The notes under the pieces were generated by a model that worked only from the letters and a program-made list of their open reading frames with translations, was not told where the DNA came from and ran no database searches. Shown in pieces: positions 45,184-57,582 of a stretch of DNA of 64,000 bases (the stretch's first letter is position 1; each line of letters opens with the position of its first letter). The translations under genes were made by a program, and so were the position numbers. Origin of the DNA: Deinandra increscens subsp. villosa (lineage: Eukaryota; Streptophyta; Magnoliopsida; Asterales; Asteraceae); contig JBCNJP010000017.1 of the NCBI GenBank assembly GCA_039602395.1, forward strand, positions 14,162,315 through 14,226,314. The letters are read 5' to 3'.

Positions 45184-48007
45184 GTAACGGGTTCTCACAG
45201 TTACCAAAAAAGGTGAAAAAACAATTAGACAACTAACCAAGAATGAAGAATACAAATGTAAGATGAAGAAGAAAATTCTAAAATCTTGGATTGAGAATAC
45301 GAGTAATGACACACGCGAATGAAATGCATCTTGTATTGATAGTCATAGACAACAAATCTAGCTAATACATGTAAATAAAGGAAACAAAACTGGATTTTGG
45401 AGCAGGAATAATTAAAAAATGATGCACTTGATGTTTGATTTAGCTCCCGCTTTCCGCAAGGATCGAGCTTGAATCCATAACCTCAAGATCACAAAGCAAC
45501 AACCTTAAAAGTTGCTCCGATACCCACCCTCATTTGGAGTAGGAATTGATAGCGGGTGTCGTAACCGTTATACAAATACCTAACTTAAACTGTAGTAGGG
45601 CAAGCTAGGGTATCGAATCAAGAGAGTTGGTGGTTTTTAGCAACTCTATTTATCTAACCTAAGCTACTATCACTAACCTAGATTAACTAAACTAAACCTA
45701 AATTACTTTAACCTAAATGCCAATTAGCTGTTAGATTGAGTTGATTGCTTCTGATTCACTTAACACCTACTTGAATATCGCTAATTTACTAACTAACAAT
45801 TGATTGAGTTTTTCTTATGTTACTAAGAAGTGATTACTTTAGGATCCGGATTAGTGAATTACCAGTTTCTTTCTTCAGGAATCTAACCCAGAAATCACAT
45901 AGACATGATTGTGTTCTTGTTTAACCAACCTAAACAATTATTTATCCTGCACAAACTAAGTATAGTCCTAGAGCTATGCTCAGAGAGGTAGTCCGGGAGC
46001 AGGGGTACGTACATGACAAACAATTGTAATGATTTATCAAACAAACACTAGAATCGAAGATTGTCACAGATCACAATTCTATCCAACAACTAGAAACCCT
46101 AGATTAAAATCAATAAAACACTAATCGTTCACCCAAGTAATCACAACAAGACATTATCTTTGAAACAAACAAAAACAAATAATGTTTCTCCTCTCAATTT
46201 CCTGTGAATATTCTAAGAGCCAAAAGGTTCTCCCCCTCCTTAGAATTGCAATCTCTTTTTTATTTAACAATTGTTCCCTACGGCCCACTTAGCCCACATA
46301 CTCCAATTACATTAATCCAGCAAGAATTCGGATGCTCCATTGTCATGCGGTCCATGCGGACATGCCCATCAAAAAGTTTTCCTTTATTTTTTGTTGCTCA
46401 CATGCAATCCATATTAGCAGCTCCTACACAAAACAAATCATGCCATCACAATTCTTTCATTTTATAGTTTTTTTCTTTTCTTTTATTCTTATTTATTGAT
46501 TGATTGAGTTAGAACAATTAATTATTTAGAACAAAATAATTACAAACTTAACTCTCTGATCGGTGTAAGCTCCTCACATTTAACTTAAAAGTAACAAATT
46601 AAGCTCAATTATACCATGACACACAAAACACCAAAACTAATTAAATCAATATATTTTATACTCAATTTGGTGTATTTAGAGGAGTGATTAATATAAAAAT
46701 ATAATGCACTTTTACACCACTCATCAGGAATATGAGGTTAATATAAATACAGTTATATAAAAATGAAACACCTTTTGATGCTCAAAAAAGATAGGGTACA
46801 TCAGTTCATCTAGAAATTGAATACAAGATGTAGTAATTTACTATTTTTTAGCAACAAGAAGTAGTGATTTATCATTTTGTTGGCCTGGTCTATTTCTTTC
46901 TTGAATGTGAAATTTAGAACATATCTAGGTGAATATTTATCAAAAATATTTTTTAGAAGTTTTTTCCTATTAATATAAGATCATCTAAAAGTCATAATTT
47001 TCCTTAACTATTTAATCAAAGAGAAAAAGAATGATGCTTGATATGAAAGTTGCATGAAGCATCTAATTCGCAAGGATAACAAGTTTCCCTCAAGGTATCA
47101 ACCTCTCATCTACTTTGTTAGTTGTTACATAAACACACAACATGCATTTATTCCAAAGCGATCTTAGTTGCCTTCTCAAAGCAAAGCCACACTTTTCAAC
47201 TTTATTTATTTTTTATTTTATTCATCTTATTTTATTTGAAAAGTTGAAATCCAAAGTGATATCTCATCCGTATTCCAATATTTTAGGATCTTGATCCCAC
47301 CTAGTTCCCTTTTATTATTATTTTTATTTATTTTTAGGAAAATGACAAATATAAACTATACACACTATATGTATTGAAATGAATATCCTAAATTATGTGT
47401 AAAAATAAATACTTTGTTTATTGCTACGCAACATAAAATTAAAAAAAATTTGATTAAGAATAATAGGTTTAGACTACAGATTAGGGCTAAATAATATTTA
47501 ACATAAATTTACTTATGTTTGGCTTTTATGTATGATTTTATCGAAAATGATCTATATAATTAGTATCAATAATATGATAAATAATCATATAAATAATTTC
47601 AAATCAAACAACCTTACAAAAAAAACATTATAAATCTAAAAATATTAATCTTTTAGTTTATGAGGATGAATGAACACAACTACTCTGTTATTTTCATACT
47701 TCTTTGAAGATATAACCTAGTTTTTTTCATTAAAATAACGATTTTGGTTTCAAGTCTTAAAATTAAGATGAACGGATAATTTTGCTGTTAAAAAAAGGTT
47801 AGATTTGTTGTTAAAAAGTAAAATTATATTTTAATCCGATACAATTATTATAATAAGGTTATAATCTAATCAAACAATTATTGTGAAAAGTACCCCTGAC
47901 ATACTCCTCATAAAAGTTAAAAGCGAGTTCGGATGACCCGATTTTGACGGGCCACTAACCCGAACCCGTCCCCCATGAGCGTGGCTTGTTTCCATTAATG
48001 GCATCTG
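45184..48007. other. Intergenic DNA, partly LTR-retrotransposon-like
   Basis: 45545-46735 (GTGTCGTAACCGTTATACAA...CACTTTTACACCACTCATCA) has the feel of an LTR/leader of a Ty3/gypsy element, but no coding part or paired LTR is visible. 46740-48000 is AT-rich with nothing recognised. Confidence 0.35.
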
Positions 48008-48319
48008 GTGGTCCTCAATAAGGTCCACCATACTCCACAAGCATCTCCTTCAATCTTCTTCATTGACTCGAATCACAGGCCTCTTGCAGGAGTTTGCGAT
48101 CTCGTAATCCGCCGCCATTACTGCAAATTTTCACGGTTTTCAATTTCAATTTCAATTTCAATTTCTCAAATTGAATCTGGAAGCCACCGGATGAAACGGT
48201 GTATCTGTGTGTAAACAGTTATTTCGCTCATACTGACTGTGTGGAGGTAGTTTTGGTCGTTTGAAAGTTGAAACGGTGAGAGGATGTTGACGGAATTGAG
48301 AATTTGAAGGCGTTGTTCG
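48008..48319 (+). promoter_or_regulatory. 5' leader/promoter of the GT14 gene
   Basis: Contains a CAATTTCAATTTCAATTTC short repeat (48139-48168). Two short upstream ATGs precede the main ATG at 48320. Confidence 0.35.
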
Positions 48320-51300
48320 ATGAAGCGGAAGCCGATTTCGCCGAAGTTACTGATACGGCACAAATGGAAGACGAAGATATTTGCGCTGCTTTTAGTAGGT
48401 TTTTGTTTCTCCACGTTTTTGTTAATGGAGGCACAGTACAGTCGAATTGGCGCTTCTTCGATATTCCCTATGTTCGTTCAAAAACCTAAAATCGCCTTCT
48501 TATTCCTAGCTCGAAATCGGCTTCCGTTGGACCTGGTTTGGCATGAATTCTTTCAGGTAATCATCCAACTCGGTTGAGCTCGTTGATTCGTTCATGTAAT
48601 ACTGCGATTCAGTTTTTGTTCGAAATTCAGTTTGTTTGAATTTTGCTCATAATTATCTGAAATCATAAAACAATATTTGTCGTCGTGTGTACTGAATTCT
48701 AGTGAGATTTCACAAGTTAAATTTCAGGAACAAAAGGACATCTGTACTTTGCCCTTAGATTCAGACAATTTGCCAAATCAACGTTCATAAGCTTGTTTGT
48801 ATTTGTATGTGGTAAATATGTTCAGCTGTTTGGCACTAGTTAGCATGGATGTAGATCATGTAGGATAAAAAAATTGTAAACTCAGGGGACAAGTGTTTCT
48901 TATAGGATTCTATTTTTGGTATAATAATGGCAAATTATGCCCCAGATTAGATCAATTTTAGATGTGCAGTGTGCATATGAGCATATCCAAGAAAACTTCC
49001 TAGGAGATTTTGAGCTAAATAATCTATTTGTCCATATTCAGTAATCTATTGATACAAACTATTGGAGTTAATTGCTTTTCGGTCCATGATTTTCACGTAC
49101 TTTGTCATCATTGAAGGATATTTTGACAACCTATTTTGTGATTATTCAATGGTATTATAGGGGGCATGGGGTTAGGATATAATCACACAAACGTTAAATA
49201 GTAACAGGATTTCTAGACTTATTAGATTGAGGTTTGTGCATAAGATAGATCCTAGACATCTTGTCAGAGTCTTTTACCGTGTTGTCAATTGTCATTGAGA
49301 TTTATCTACGTATACACTAATACTCTTGATAATGTCATTGTAATTGAAATATATGTTCTTATATTAAAAATGTTTCCTTGTTTTTCAGGGAGAGAATGAA
49401 AATCGTTTTTCGATTTATGTTCATTCTAGGCCTGGTTTCCTATTTAACAAACTGACAACAAGATCTAGTTATTTTTTGGACCGCCAAGTTAATAATAGCA
49501 TACAGGTTGGTCATATATCTTTATGACAATTCATTTGTGCCTCTTGGCTAGTTTGACGGTTAGAGGGACTTTAAAGTTTACACTAATTAATCCCCTAAAT
49601 ATATTTTCATATAACCAGATATATTGGGGAGAAGCAAGCATGATACAAGCCGAGATTATTTTGCTTCAACATGCACTTATGGATCCTTCTAATGAACGAT
49701 TTGCTTTCCTTTCAGACAGGTTAATATCGTCTCTGTAAAGAACGTAAAGTACTCTATTTATGTTCTCCTTAGTCATTTACTATAGTGTATAAGGGTTATA
49801 ACTTTTAATTGATTAACCTATCGACAACACTAAGAGCTTCTTAATCTTTTTCCAGCTGTATTCCTTTGTACAACTTCAGCTACACATACGATTACATAAT
49901 GTCAGCATCAACTAGCTTCGTAGATAGGTAATTTTTATGCTTGAGTTGCATGGTTTCAGACTCACAGGCTTTTAGCTACTTGTTTTTGGTTACAAACATG
50001 AATGTCAAGATTCAAGAATATATTATCTTATAAAATTGTATAATCCCGCTACATAATTTTTTTTATTTTTTATTTTAATTTTACTATGAACGTAAAAGCA
50101 GCTTTGCTGATACAAAGGAAAGTCGTTACAACCCTAAAATGGATCCAGTTATTCCTGTTAACCACTGGAGGAAAGGCTCTCAGGTAACATTGCTGCCACA
50201 AAACCAGCCCACATGTCTGTTTATGTCGTGGTAGTTAACTTGCAGTCTAAGTAACCTTCTTTGTATTTATGTTACCTTATTTCAGTGGGTGACTCTGACC
50301 AGAAAGCATGCAGAGATTATTGTACAAGATGATGTTGTCTTTCCTATGTTCCAGCAGCATTGCCAGGCAAGTGCTGCCATATAAATACTTATGCAATCTG
50401 TTTTGTTTTTACTAACCAAATATTTGTAACTTGCACATGAAATTGCCTCTGGTTTACTGTTTTAATTAGTAACTTTTCGTTCTTGCCTACAGAGGAAATC
50501 ACTACCTGAGTTTTGGCGGGATCGTCCTGTTGTGAGTATATATTTTAGTTTATTTAATTATTTGTTTATTGGGTTTACTAAACTATTCCATGATTCCATT
50601 CTTATCACCTTTTTAATGTATTTACGGGTAGCCATATTGTCAAATGCACAGAGAGCATCTTTGATGAGCTTTTTTTTTCTTTCTCTAATTAATAGCAAAT
50701 AACAAAAAAATGGTTTCAGTGCCATCTCAAAGAAGATTATCACTAAGGATCTTTTTATCTCTTTGCAGCCAGCAGATAATTCCAAGGAGCATAATTGTAT
50801 ACCTGATGAACATTATGTCGCAACATTACTTGCTGTAAGTTTATGTTATATGTCACGTGATGATGAAGATCCGAATCAAAATTACAGAAAATAAAGCTAT
50901 AATCGAAATAGAAACTGAAATCAGAATCGGATATTGATATTAAAACTAGAATGAAGATGATCCAAAGGATCTACAACTGATAGTATCATCACCAAAGGTG
51001 ACCCAGGGTAATACTCTTCTCAATGCCAAAGCAAAGAGCCAAAACCTTTAACCTAATTTCTTCCTTACCCCCTAATGAGCTATGAACCCTTATTTATAGA
51101 AATAGAGTTACACTTAACCCCCTCATAGAATAGACATATTACTATTAATAACTAAACATGATTCCTATCACTACTCTCCCCTTCAAAACAGTCTTGTCCT
51201 CAAGACTGAAGTCAGCGAACGGACTCCCAATTGAGGTGGATATCTTCATGAGTGCGTCTTCAGGAGGCCGACACTGTCCGTGCACCACCCATGACTGCCT

Positions 51301-53932
51301 AGGAGCATGAAAAGAGCCGGCAATGAACTCCACAACATGAGGTATGTAAGGGTCAGGTGGTTGCGGGTCACGACCCAAAACAAACAACTTAGGAGGGACA
51401 TCGGCTAATCGACCGTCGACATCATCAAGTCCATTAGCAATTTCCTTGAAAACCATATGAATAGACTTGTGATTGAAGTGCAATACCGACATCTGAGACT
51501 GAAAACGTACGGATCGATGAAACGTGAACCGAAGCCACACTCGATGTCATCCCCTTTAGCAATTGCGACCAACGACATTGAAGAAGACTGAAATGGGGCT
51601 GCTGGAACAATTTCCTCACCCTGCAATCCCTGATCAGTAGCAACCCGGTTCACAACCGTTGGTTGCTCCACCTTGAAACTCACAACTGGGCTGGACAGTG
51701 AGCGTGCTTCAGATCTGGACACAATTTCTTCCAATTGAGCAATCAGAGACGAAGAAGTAGAAACGGGAGCTCGCAATGTCGAATCAGAAATCGAATCCTG
51801 TTGATGCATCCAATTAAGAACGAAGTTACGGAAAGCTCTTTCGTTCCTCACGATCCTTTTCCAACAATGATTTGAATTCAGCAACATCGGATTGTAACTT
51901 CTGAATCTGGAGCTCCTGAGTATCGAGGCGAGATGAAAAATTCATCATAACTGAATCCTGGAACTCCCGAGTATCCGAATCAGATTTGAGAAACAGACCA
52001 GAACGGGAACTCGAGATCATAATTGGAACTGAAATTGAATTGCTATTGAAGCATGACGTGAATTGGATGATAGAGACGAGAGGCGAACAGTTGAAATCAA
52101 TCAAAAATGATGCAGAATTAGGATCGTATGATAGAAAGCAGAAGTAGGATGGTTTGATAGAGATCGAAAATTGAACAGAAGCGTAATTGATAGAAATCGA
52201 AAATTGAAGCGTATGATCAGAACCGTGATAGACGATCGTGAAATAGACGATCAGTTATTAATAGAAATAGAGTTACACTTAACCCCCTCATAGAATAGAC
52301 ATATTACTATTAATAACTAAACATGATTCCTATCACGTGATCATATCCAGTTATTCGTAGCCTCTCGCTTCAAGAAATAAAAACAACGAAACTCCATTTG
52401 TAATTTGTGTTCATGATTTCTAAACTTTGACATGCAATAATCAGCATAAAGGCCTTGAGGGAGAACTCACAAGGAGGAGTTTAACTCACACTTCATGGGA
52501 TATTTCATCAAGAAAAGGGCGTGAAAGACAAGGATGGCATCCCGTGACCTACAAATTGGCTGATGCTACTCCCACACTTGTTCAATCTATTAAGGTAAAT
52601 AATCTAAATTTATAAACCGTTGCAGATTATTATCAAACTTTGGACCATTTTCTGTCATTTCACCCGCGTTTTAAAAAGTTATGCTACATTAGAATTTGGC
52701 ATTGGTTAAATATGGTCCATTGACTCATGCTCCATATTTGTGAATAGGAAAACCGATTAACTATGTGTCTATGTTATATTGTGATATAATGCTTCCTTGT
52801 ACATAATATTGTTGGAGAAACTTTTACAAGTCGATTCATGATCCACTTTGTTTCTAGCAATTTAGATAGACCCCGACTAACATTGTTTCTGTCAATTCCT
52901 GTCCACTCGGCCATAATCAACTTGAACCCGTTTTTGACCCTTTACCAACTCGCCCATTGTATCTTATATTTAGGACCCATATAAAGGTTGCATGCTGTAA
53001 AAGAACAAGTTGATAGTTACTGTTAATGCTATACTATGCCAGCTCTACAAAATGATTCTTAAAGCGAAAAAGATCATAACTTTTAGTATTTATACTTCAC
53101 CATATATCTTTCTTGCATTCTAAATTTCAGGATATCGACAATATCTACTATGAGACAGAATACCGAAGAGAATGGTGCACCAGCAAGGGAAAACCGTCCC
53201 CTTGCTTCCTTTTTGCTAGGAAATTTACTCGGCCTGCTGCCACACGTCTTCTTAAACTGGTAATTATATAAAATAAAAAACTTCCACGTCATCTTGTTCA
53301 AATTAGAGGTGGCAATTTTGACTCATTTACTTATGAGTGAGCCGGTTTGGGTTATGTTTTATCTCCGACATACAAATAAAAAAAATCAGCTATATATTTT
53401 TATTCACGATTTAAATTATTATTGTAATAGTATAGTGTTTGTAAATAAGATTGAAAAAAAAACAGACCCTTTTTAACATGTACTAAAACCTTAAGGTGGT
53501 GTTTGGTTCATAGAATTCAATGGAATTGGAATTGATAATTTTTCCTTTCAAAATTGTTCTTGGTTGGGTAAAGACTAAAGAATGAATTTGAAATGCAATG
53601 AATTCATTTAATCAATGGAATTTGAGACTATGTAACTTTCCTTCGTTAAAGTGAAAGATTTCTAAGGAATGTTGAAATAGTACTAAATTCAATTGATTAA
53701 AGGAATTTGTTGAATTTCAAATTCCTTCTTTACACAATCAAAAACAATTTTAAAAGGAAAAATATCAATTCCAATTCAATTGAATTCAATGAATCAAACG
53801 GCACCTAACTGTTTTGACAACCCGCCCAATTTGCCACCTGTAGTTCAAATGAAACATGTATCTAAAGGGTTTTATTTTATCTAGTCGACGCTAGGTGTTT
53901 CTAAAGAGGGAAGCAGTTACTCCGTGCGGTAA
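48320..53932 (+). CDS. Core-2/I-branching-type glycosyltransferase, GT14 (DUF266)
   Basis: Eleven exons: 48320-48556, 49389-49505, 49619-49719, 49856-49927, 50102-50183, 50286-50366, 50493-50531, 50769-50834, 52445-52594, 53131-53259 and 53885-53932, giving 1122 nt (373 residues). The short basic N-terminus (MKRKPISPKLLIRHKWK) and one hydrophobic helix (IFALLLVGFCFSTFLLM) mark a Golgi type II membrane protein. The catalytic part follows: KIAFLFLARNRLPLDLVWHE, FSIYVHSRPG, YWGEASMIQAE, FAFLSDRCIPLYNF (after splicing reads SDSCIPLYNF), NHWRKGSQW, PDEHYVATLL, SWDISSRKGRERQGWHP, and an end piece CTSKGKPSPCFLFARKF. Plant DUF266/GT14 proteins such as rice BC10 affect cell-wall glycans or arabinogalactan proteins; the exact substrate is not known from sequence. 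Intron 6 uses a GC donor (CAG|gcaagt). The last exon is short and less certain. Confidence 0.9.
50861..51170 (-). repeat. Complete LTR of the intron-8 retrotransposon
   Basis: Its last 75 bp or so (ATAGAAATAGAGTTACACTT ... ATTCCTATCA) are repeated at 52261-52335 with few or no changes. Confidence 0.8.
50861..52335 (-). mobile_element. Truncated Ty3/gypsy-like LTR retrotransposon in intron 8 of the GT14 gene
   Basis: The 5-bp duplication CGTGA flanks it (50856-50860 and 52336-52340). A complete LTR (50861-51170, TG...CA, about 310 bp) lies at its 3' end in element orientation. At the other end only about 75 bp of LTR remains (52261-52335). A purine tract (GAAGGGGAGAG on the minus strand) precedes the complete LTR. 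The interior retains a gag-like coiled-coil stretch (52104-51829) and a last-exon-of-pol-like ending with FADFSLEDKTVLKG (about 51260-51175). Most of gag-pol is deleted. Confidence 0.8.
53495..53805. mobile_element. Palindromic PIF/Harbinger-type MITE in the last GT14 intron
   Basis: Ends GGTGGTGTTTGG and CAAACGGCACC, flanked by TAA (53492-53494 and 53806-53808). Close relative of 24871-25169, with the same GGAATTGGAATTGATAATTT arm. Confidence 0.88.
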
Positions 53933-55593
53933 AGTGTATAGAAATTATTAGTATGTTTGATGACAGCCAAATAGGTTTTGCTTGAAAGTTTAGTGGTTTA
54001 CTGTATGCAAATTGTAGCAAAATAAATGTGTGTTATAGAAAATACGAAGACAAAGAAAAAAAGCAAAAAGGAAAGCTATAACTGTTAAGTAGTTAGTGTG
54101 ATATGTGCTTTGTATATGTGCATAGCAAAAGAAATAAGCAAATTTGGGTTGAAAATAAGTTAAACATATTATAGATATATTAAATTGTTGTAAACAAGTT
54201 AAATGTTAAGAAATTGTGAATTTGGATTATCTGATAAGTGTGTAAACACTTTCAGATTAAATCGTTAATCTTCGATTTGTTCACTTAAAAATCAATCTGA
54301 TACGACTCGGAATTGAATCATATGAAACTAGAGAAATTTTTTCGTGATCAAGATGAACCAAAATACACGTTAATGACCAATGTTGATAATACACGTTAAT
54401 GACCAGTGTCGATCATTTCGGATGGAGCATATATTCAGGTAATTGTCAAACCAGTTATCTAAATTTAAAATTTGAAAAACTGTTCAAATTATACTATTAG
54501 TCCTCGCGAAAATATTTAGTGAGCTCGACCCCAGCCAGGGGCTTTGCCCCTAGACCCCTCTCTTTTAGGGGCGCTGTCCTAGAATCCCTTGGAACCCTTT
54601 GAGGTTTCTGACTTACAACCTTATCGATACAGGTGTGCACTACTCGCACCTTAGAACCTGACTAATATAAGTTAAAAATCATATTGGTCAATAGTCAATC
54701 CAATAACTAAAATAGCAATATTAAACATGTCATAAAGATTTAACATTTAGAAAAAAGCAGGTTAAACTGTTGCATATTGGCTAATACACATTTATATATA
54801 TTAACAAAATCAAACTCCTTATAAATAGTGAATGAGGAGCCAACAACAATTCAATGTGGTGATGTCAAGGGTTGCTATGCGGTATGACTTAAAAAATATC
54901 TAAAAGCAATAAATTTAGCAGGTGCTTTGAAGGTCTAGACTCCTAAACTCAAACGACTCAATCGCAAATAGAAAAAGACCACATTATAACGTTAAAATTA
55001 GAAACCGAATGCTCAAAGTATTAAACTTATGACCTAAAAGTTATGTTACACAACGGTATCCGTTATATCACAAACTTATGTGCTAAACTCGTCGCATAAG
55101 GATAATAGTACGTACTGGTAAAATTGAGCAAATGGCATAATGGTAAATATGATAAATGGTATAATTGTAAAAATAAACAAATGGTATAATTGTAAAAATA
55201 AACAAATGGCATAATAGTACATATTGCAAAATTGAAAGGTAAAATAGTAACTGAACTTACCAAAGTTAATAATTATATATAGGAATGTAATATGCACCGA
55301 CAACCAAAGTCACCTCATACTATATCATGAACATAGTATTGGAATATATGAGCCTACGAGCCCACTAGATTGTTATGATATCTTATAATTTCTATATGGT
55401 GAAATGTATTAGATAAAGGTTTATAGTATAAGCTCATAACCCATTGGATTATTTAGGTTTTCATGTCATCTTTATAAATTGTAAAGTATAAAGTAGCTCA
55501 TTTAATAATGTCAAATGTCTTACACATAGGTGCAATTATTGAGTAATGACAATAAGTTCATTTTCCTGAAAGAAAAAAATGTAGGGTTTATTA
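53933..55593. other. Intergenic AT-rich DNA with a small tandem repeat
   Basis: A 25-bp unit (AAATGGTATAATTGTAAAAA...) is repeated at 55154, 55179 and partly at 55204, within a wider ATGGCATAATGG-rich stretch (55126-55225). A GGGGCTTTGCCCC-like phrase lies near 54538-54560. No gene recognised. Confidence 0.5.
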
Positions 55594-55977
55594 GGCCATC
55601 TGTAATTGTGAAGTTTCAAAACTCAAAAGTGTGCCATGTAGGATATCATGCAAACAATGGTGTGAAACTGAAAAGAAAATGATGTAGTGGTTAGGTTATG
55701 CGTAATACCTCGTTGTGGGGATGTGATGGGCACGAAAATGCCCCAAAATGCCAGAACACCGCCCCTAGGTAAGGGCTTTGGCTTGGTTCTTCTCACGGAC
55801 GTTGGGGCTACTTTTTTTTTCTTATTCTTCACCACACAAACAGTTACACCTGATTTAGACCATCATTCACACTATCACTACCCACTACACCATTTTTTCA
55901 CTTTCACACCGCATCTTGTGTGGCATCTTACATGACACACTTTTGAGCTTTGAAACTCCACACCATTACGGACAACC
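55594..55977. mobile_element. PIF/Harbinger-type MITE with TTA target duplication
   Basis: Ends GGCCATCTGTAATTGTG and CACCATTACGGACAACC are inverted, with the match continuing inward (TTTCAAAACTCAAAAGTGTG). TTA lies on both sides (55591-55593 and 55978-55980). Confidence 0.85.
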
Positions 55978-56507
55978 TTAATTATAATATGCAAAAATAT
56001 AATAATTACTTAACTATTAATTTTCTGTTTTTATATACATCACATTAAAAATCCTAAAAATCAATATTTCAGAGAAACGGTCTTTTCTTTATAAGAAACC
56101 GACGCTTAAACAATATTTCGTTGTACGTTGAATCATCGTTAAAGTAGTCTTCGAGTAGTAGCCGGTTCTCCGCAACACGCTCACACATAACTTTTTCTTA
56201 TCGTTTAATAATATTTGAACTCGAAGTGTCATTAACGACGAACTCTGACGTGGCTCTAACCGAAGAAACAAACAACTGGACGTTTTCTTGTTAGGAATCA
56301 CTTCTAGAGGATGACGAATATGAAGATGAAAATTATTCCATGGCTGAATGAATGGAGATGTCAGGTTGAAGAAGATGATAAGACTTTTTTTTCAAAGGGT
56401 TGAAATACGAAGATTCTCCGTTCTAGGTAGGACTTATGTTGGGGATGGTGGAATTAGTATTGGAGATAGTGGTATTTATAGTTTTTTTTTAAAGGTAATA
56501 TTTCTTT
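55978..56507. other. Intergenic DNA, no recognisable gene
   Basis: No family resemblance in any frame; 56090-56400 has balanced base composition but its short open frames are not convincing. Confidence 0.4.
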
Positions 56508-56919
56508 GAGTAAACTTCATTTTTAGTCCCTAACGTTTGCACATTTTAATAATTTTAGTCCCAACTTTTCAAAAATCTCAATTTAGTGTCTCACATTTCA
56601 TTTTCTTTTCAATTTTGGTTACAACGTTAACAAACGTTTAAAGAGCCGTTATACTGCCCTCACATGGTCCCCACGTGAGGGTATTTTTTGTTATTTCCGT
56701 TTGTTTTAAAGTATGAGTTAAAACAAACAAAAATGACATAAGTACACCTCATGTGGGGACCACATGAGGGCAGTCTAACGGCTCTTTAAACAACTGTTAA
56801 ATTTAAGACCAAAATTGGAGAAAAAATGAAATGTGAGATACTAAATTGAGATTTTTAAAAAGTTGAGACTAAAATTGTTAAAATGTGCAAACCTTATAGA
56901 CTAAAAACGAAGTTTACTC
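56508..56919. mobile_element. MULE-type hairpin MITE, 412 bp
   Basis: Two arms of about 180-200 bp form a near-complete palindrome (GAGTAAACTTCATTTTTAGT ... ACGAAGTTTACTC; centre near 56710). Flanks TATTTCTTT and TATTTTTTT form a 9-bp target duplication with one mismatch. Confidence 0.8.
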
Positions 56920-57582
56920 TATTTTTTTTTTATTTGGTCAATGTATCCGTTGGAGGTTGGTCTCACCCAAACCCCTCATTCTTTCCGTTGAATAGCTAGT
57001 TAATCTATTAATAAGACGTCTCACCCAAACATCATTTTTTTTTTAATAATTCACGACTGATTGTGTTCAAAACTAGAATCCTCCTCCAACTAATCATCCT
57101 TTTAGTTCGTTAAATAGCTAGTTAATCTATTAATAAGATGTGCTTGATTCGATTGAAACCTTCTTCTCTTAGATTCTCTTTATGAACGTATCAAGCTTAT
57201 CTTATAAACGGATTAACCAACTTGATAGTTAATTGAAAGATTATAGTTTTGTATACAATCAGTCCCTGAATTATAGCAATTATACAAAAGTGCAAATGGA
57301 ATGTAACAATCACTATTATGTGTATTTTTCTAAAACTTAACGTGTACATTATAGAATTTTTTTTCAATTTTGGTTCAATTTTGTGACCAAACTCATCAAA
57401 AAAATAATAAGACATTTGAAGATAAAATATATAGGATAGAAGAAATTTCTACATCCGACACCAAGACATCTTAAACATGCAAAGAAACAAAGAGAAACCA
57501 AATCTATGGAACTAGATCTTATGTAATTCTTATACTATAGTCACTAATAAAAGTATATTTTCTTGTATAACACCTGTTAAGA
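56920..57582. other. Intergenic DNA and 3' flank of the WD40 gene
   Basis: A duplicated phrase (TAGCTAGTTAATCTATTAATAAGA near 56993 and 57116) is present. The 3' UTR of the minus-strand gene probably occupies the part near 57583. Confidence 0.4.

Noticed and set aside
51145..51887. Novel host genes in GT14 intron 8
   Set aside because: They lie between the LTR remnants of a retrotransposon with CGTGA target duplications.
55063..55303. Phe/Tyr-rich membrane-like small proteins on the minus strand
   Set aside because: They are translations of the 25-bp ATAATTGTAAAAATAAAC tandem repeat.
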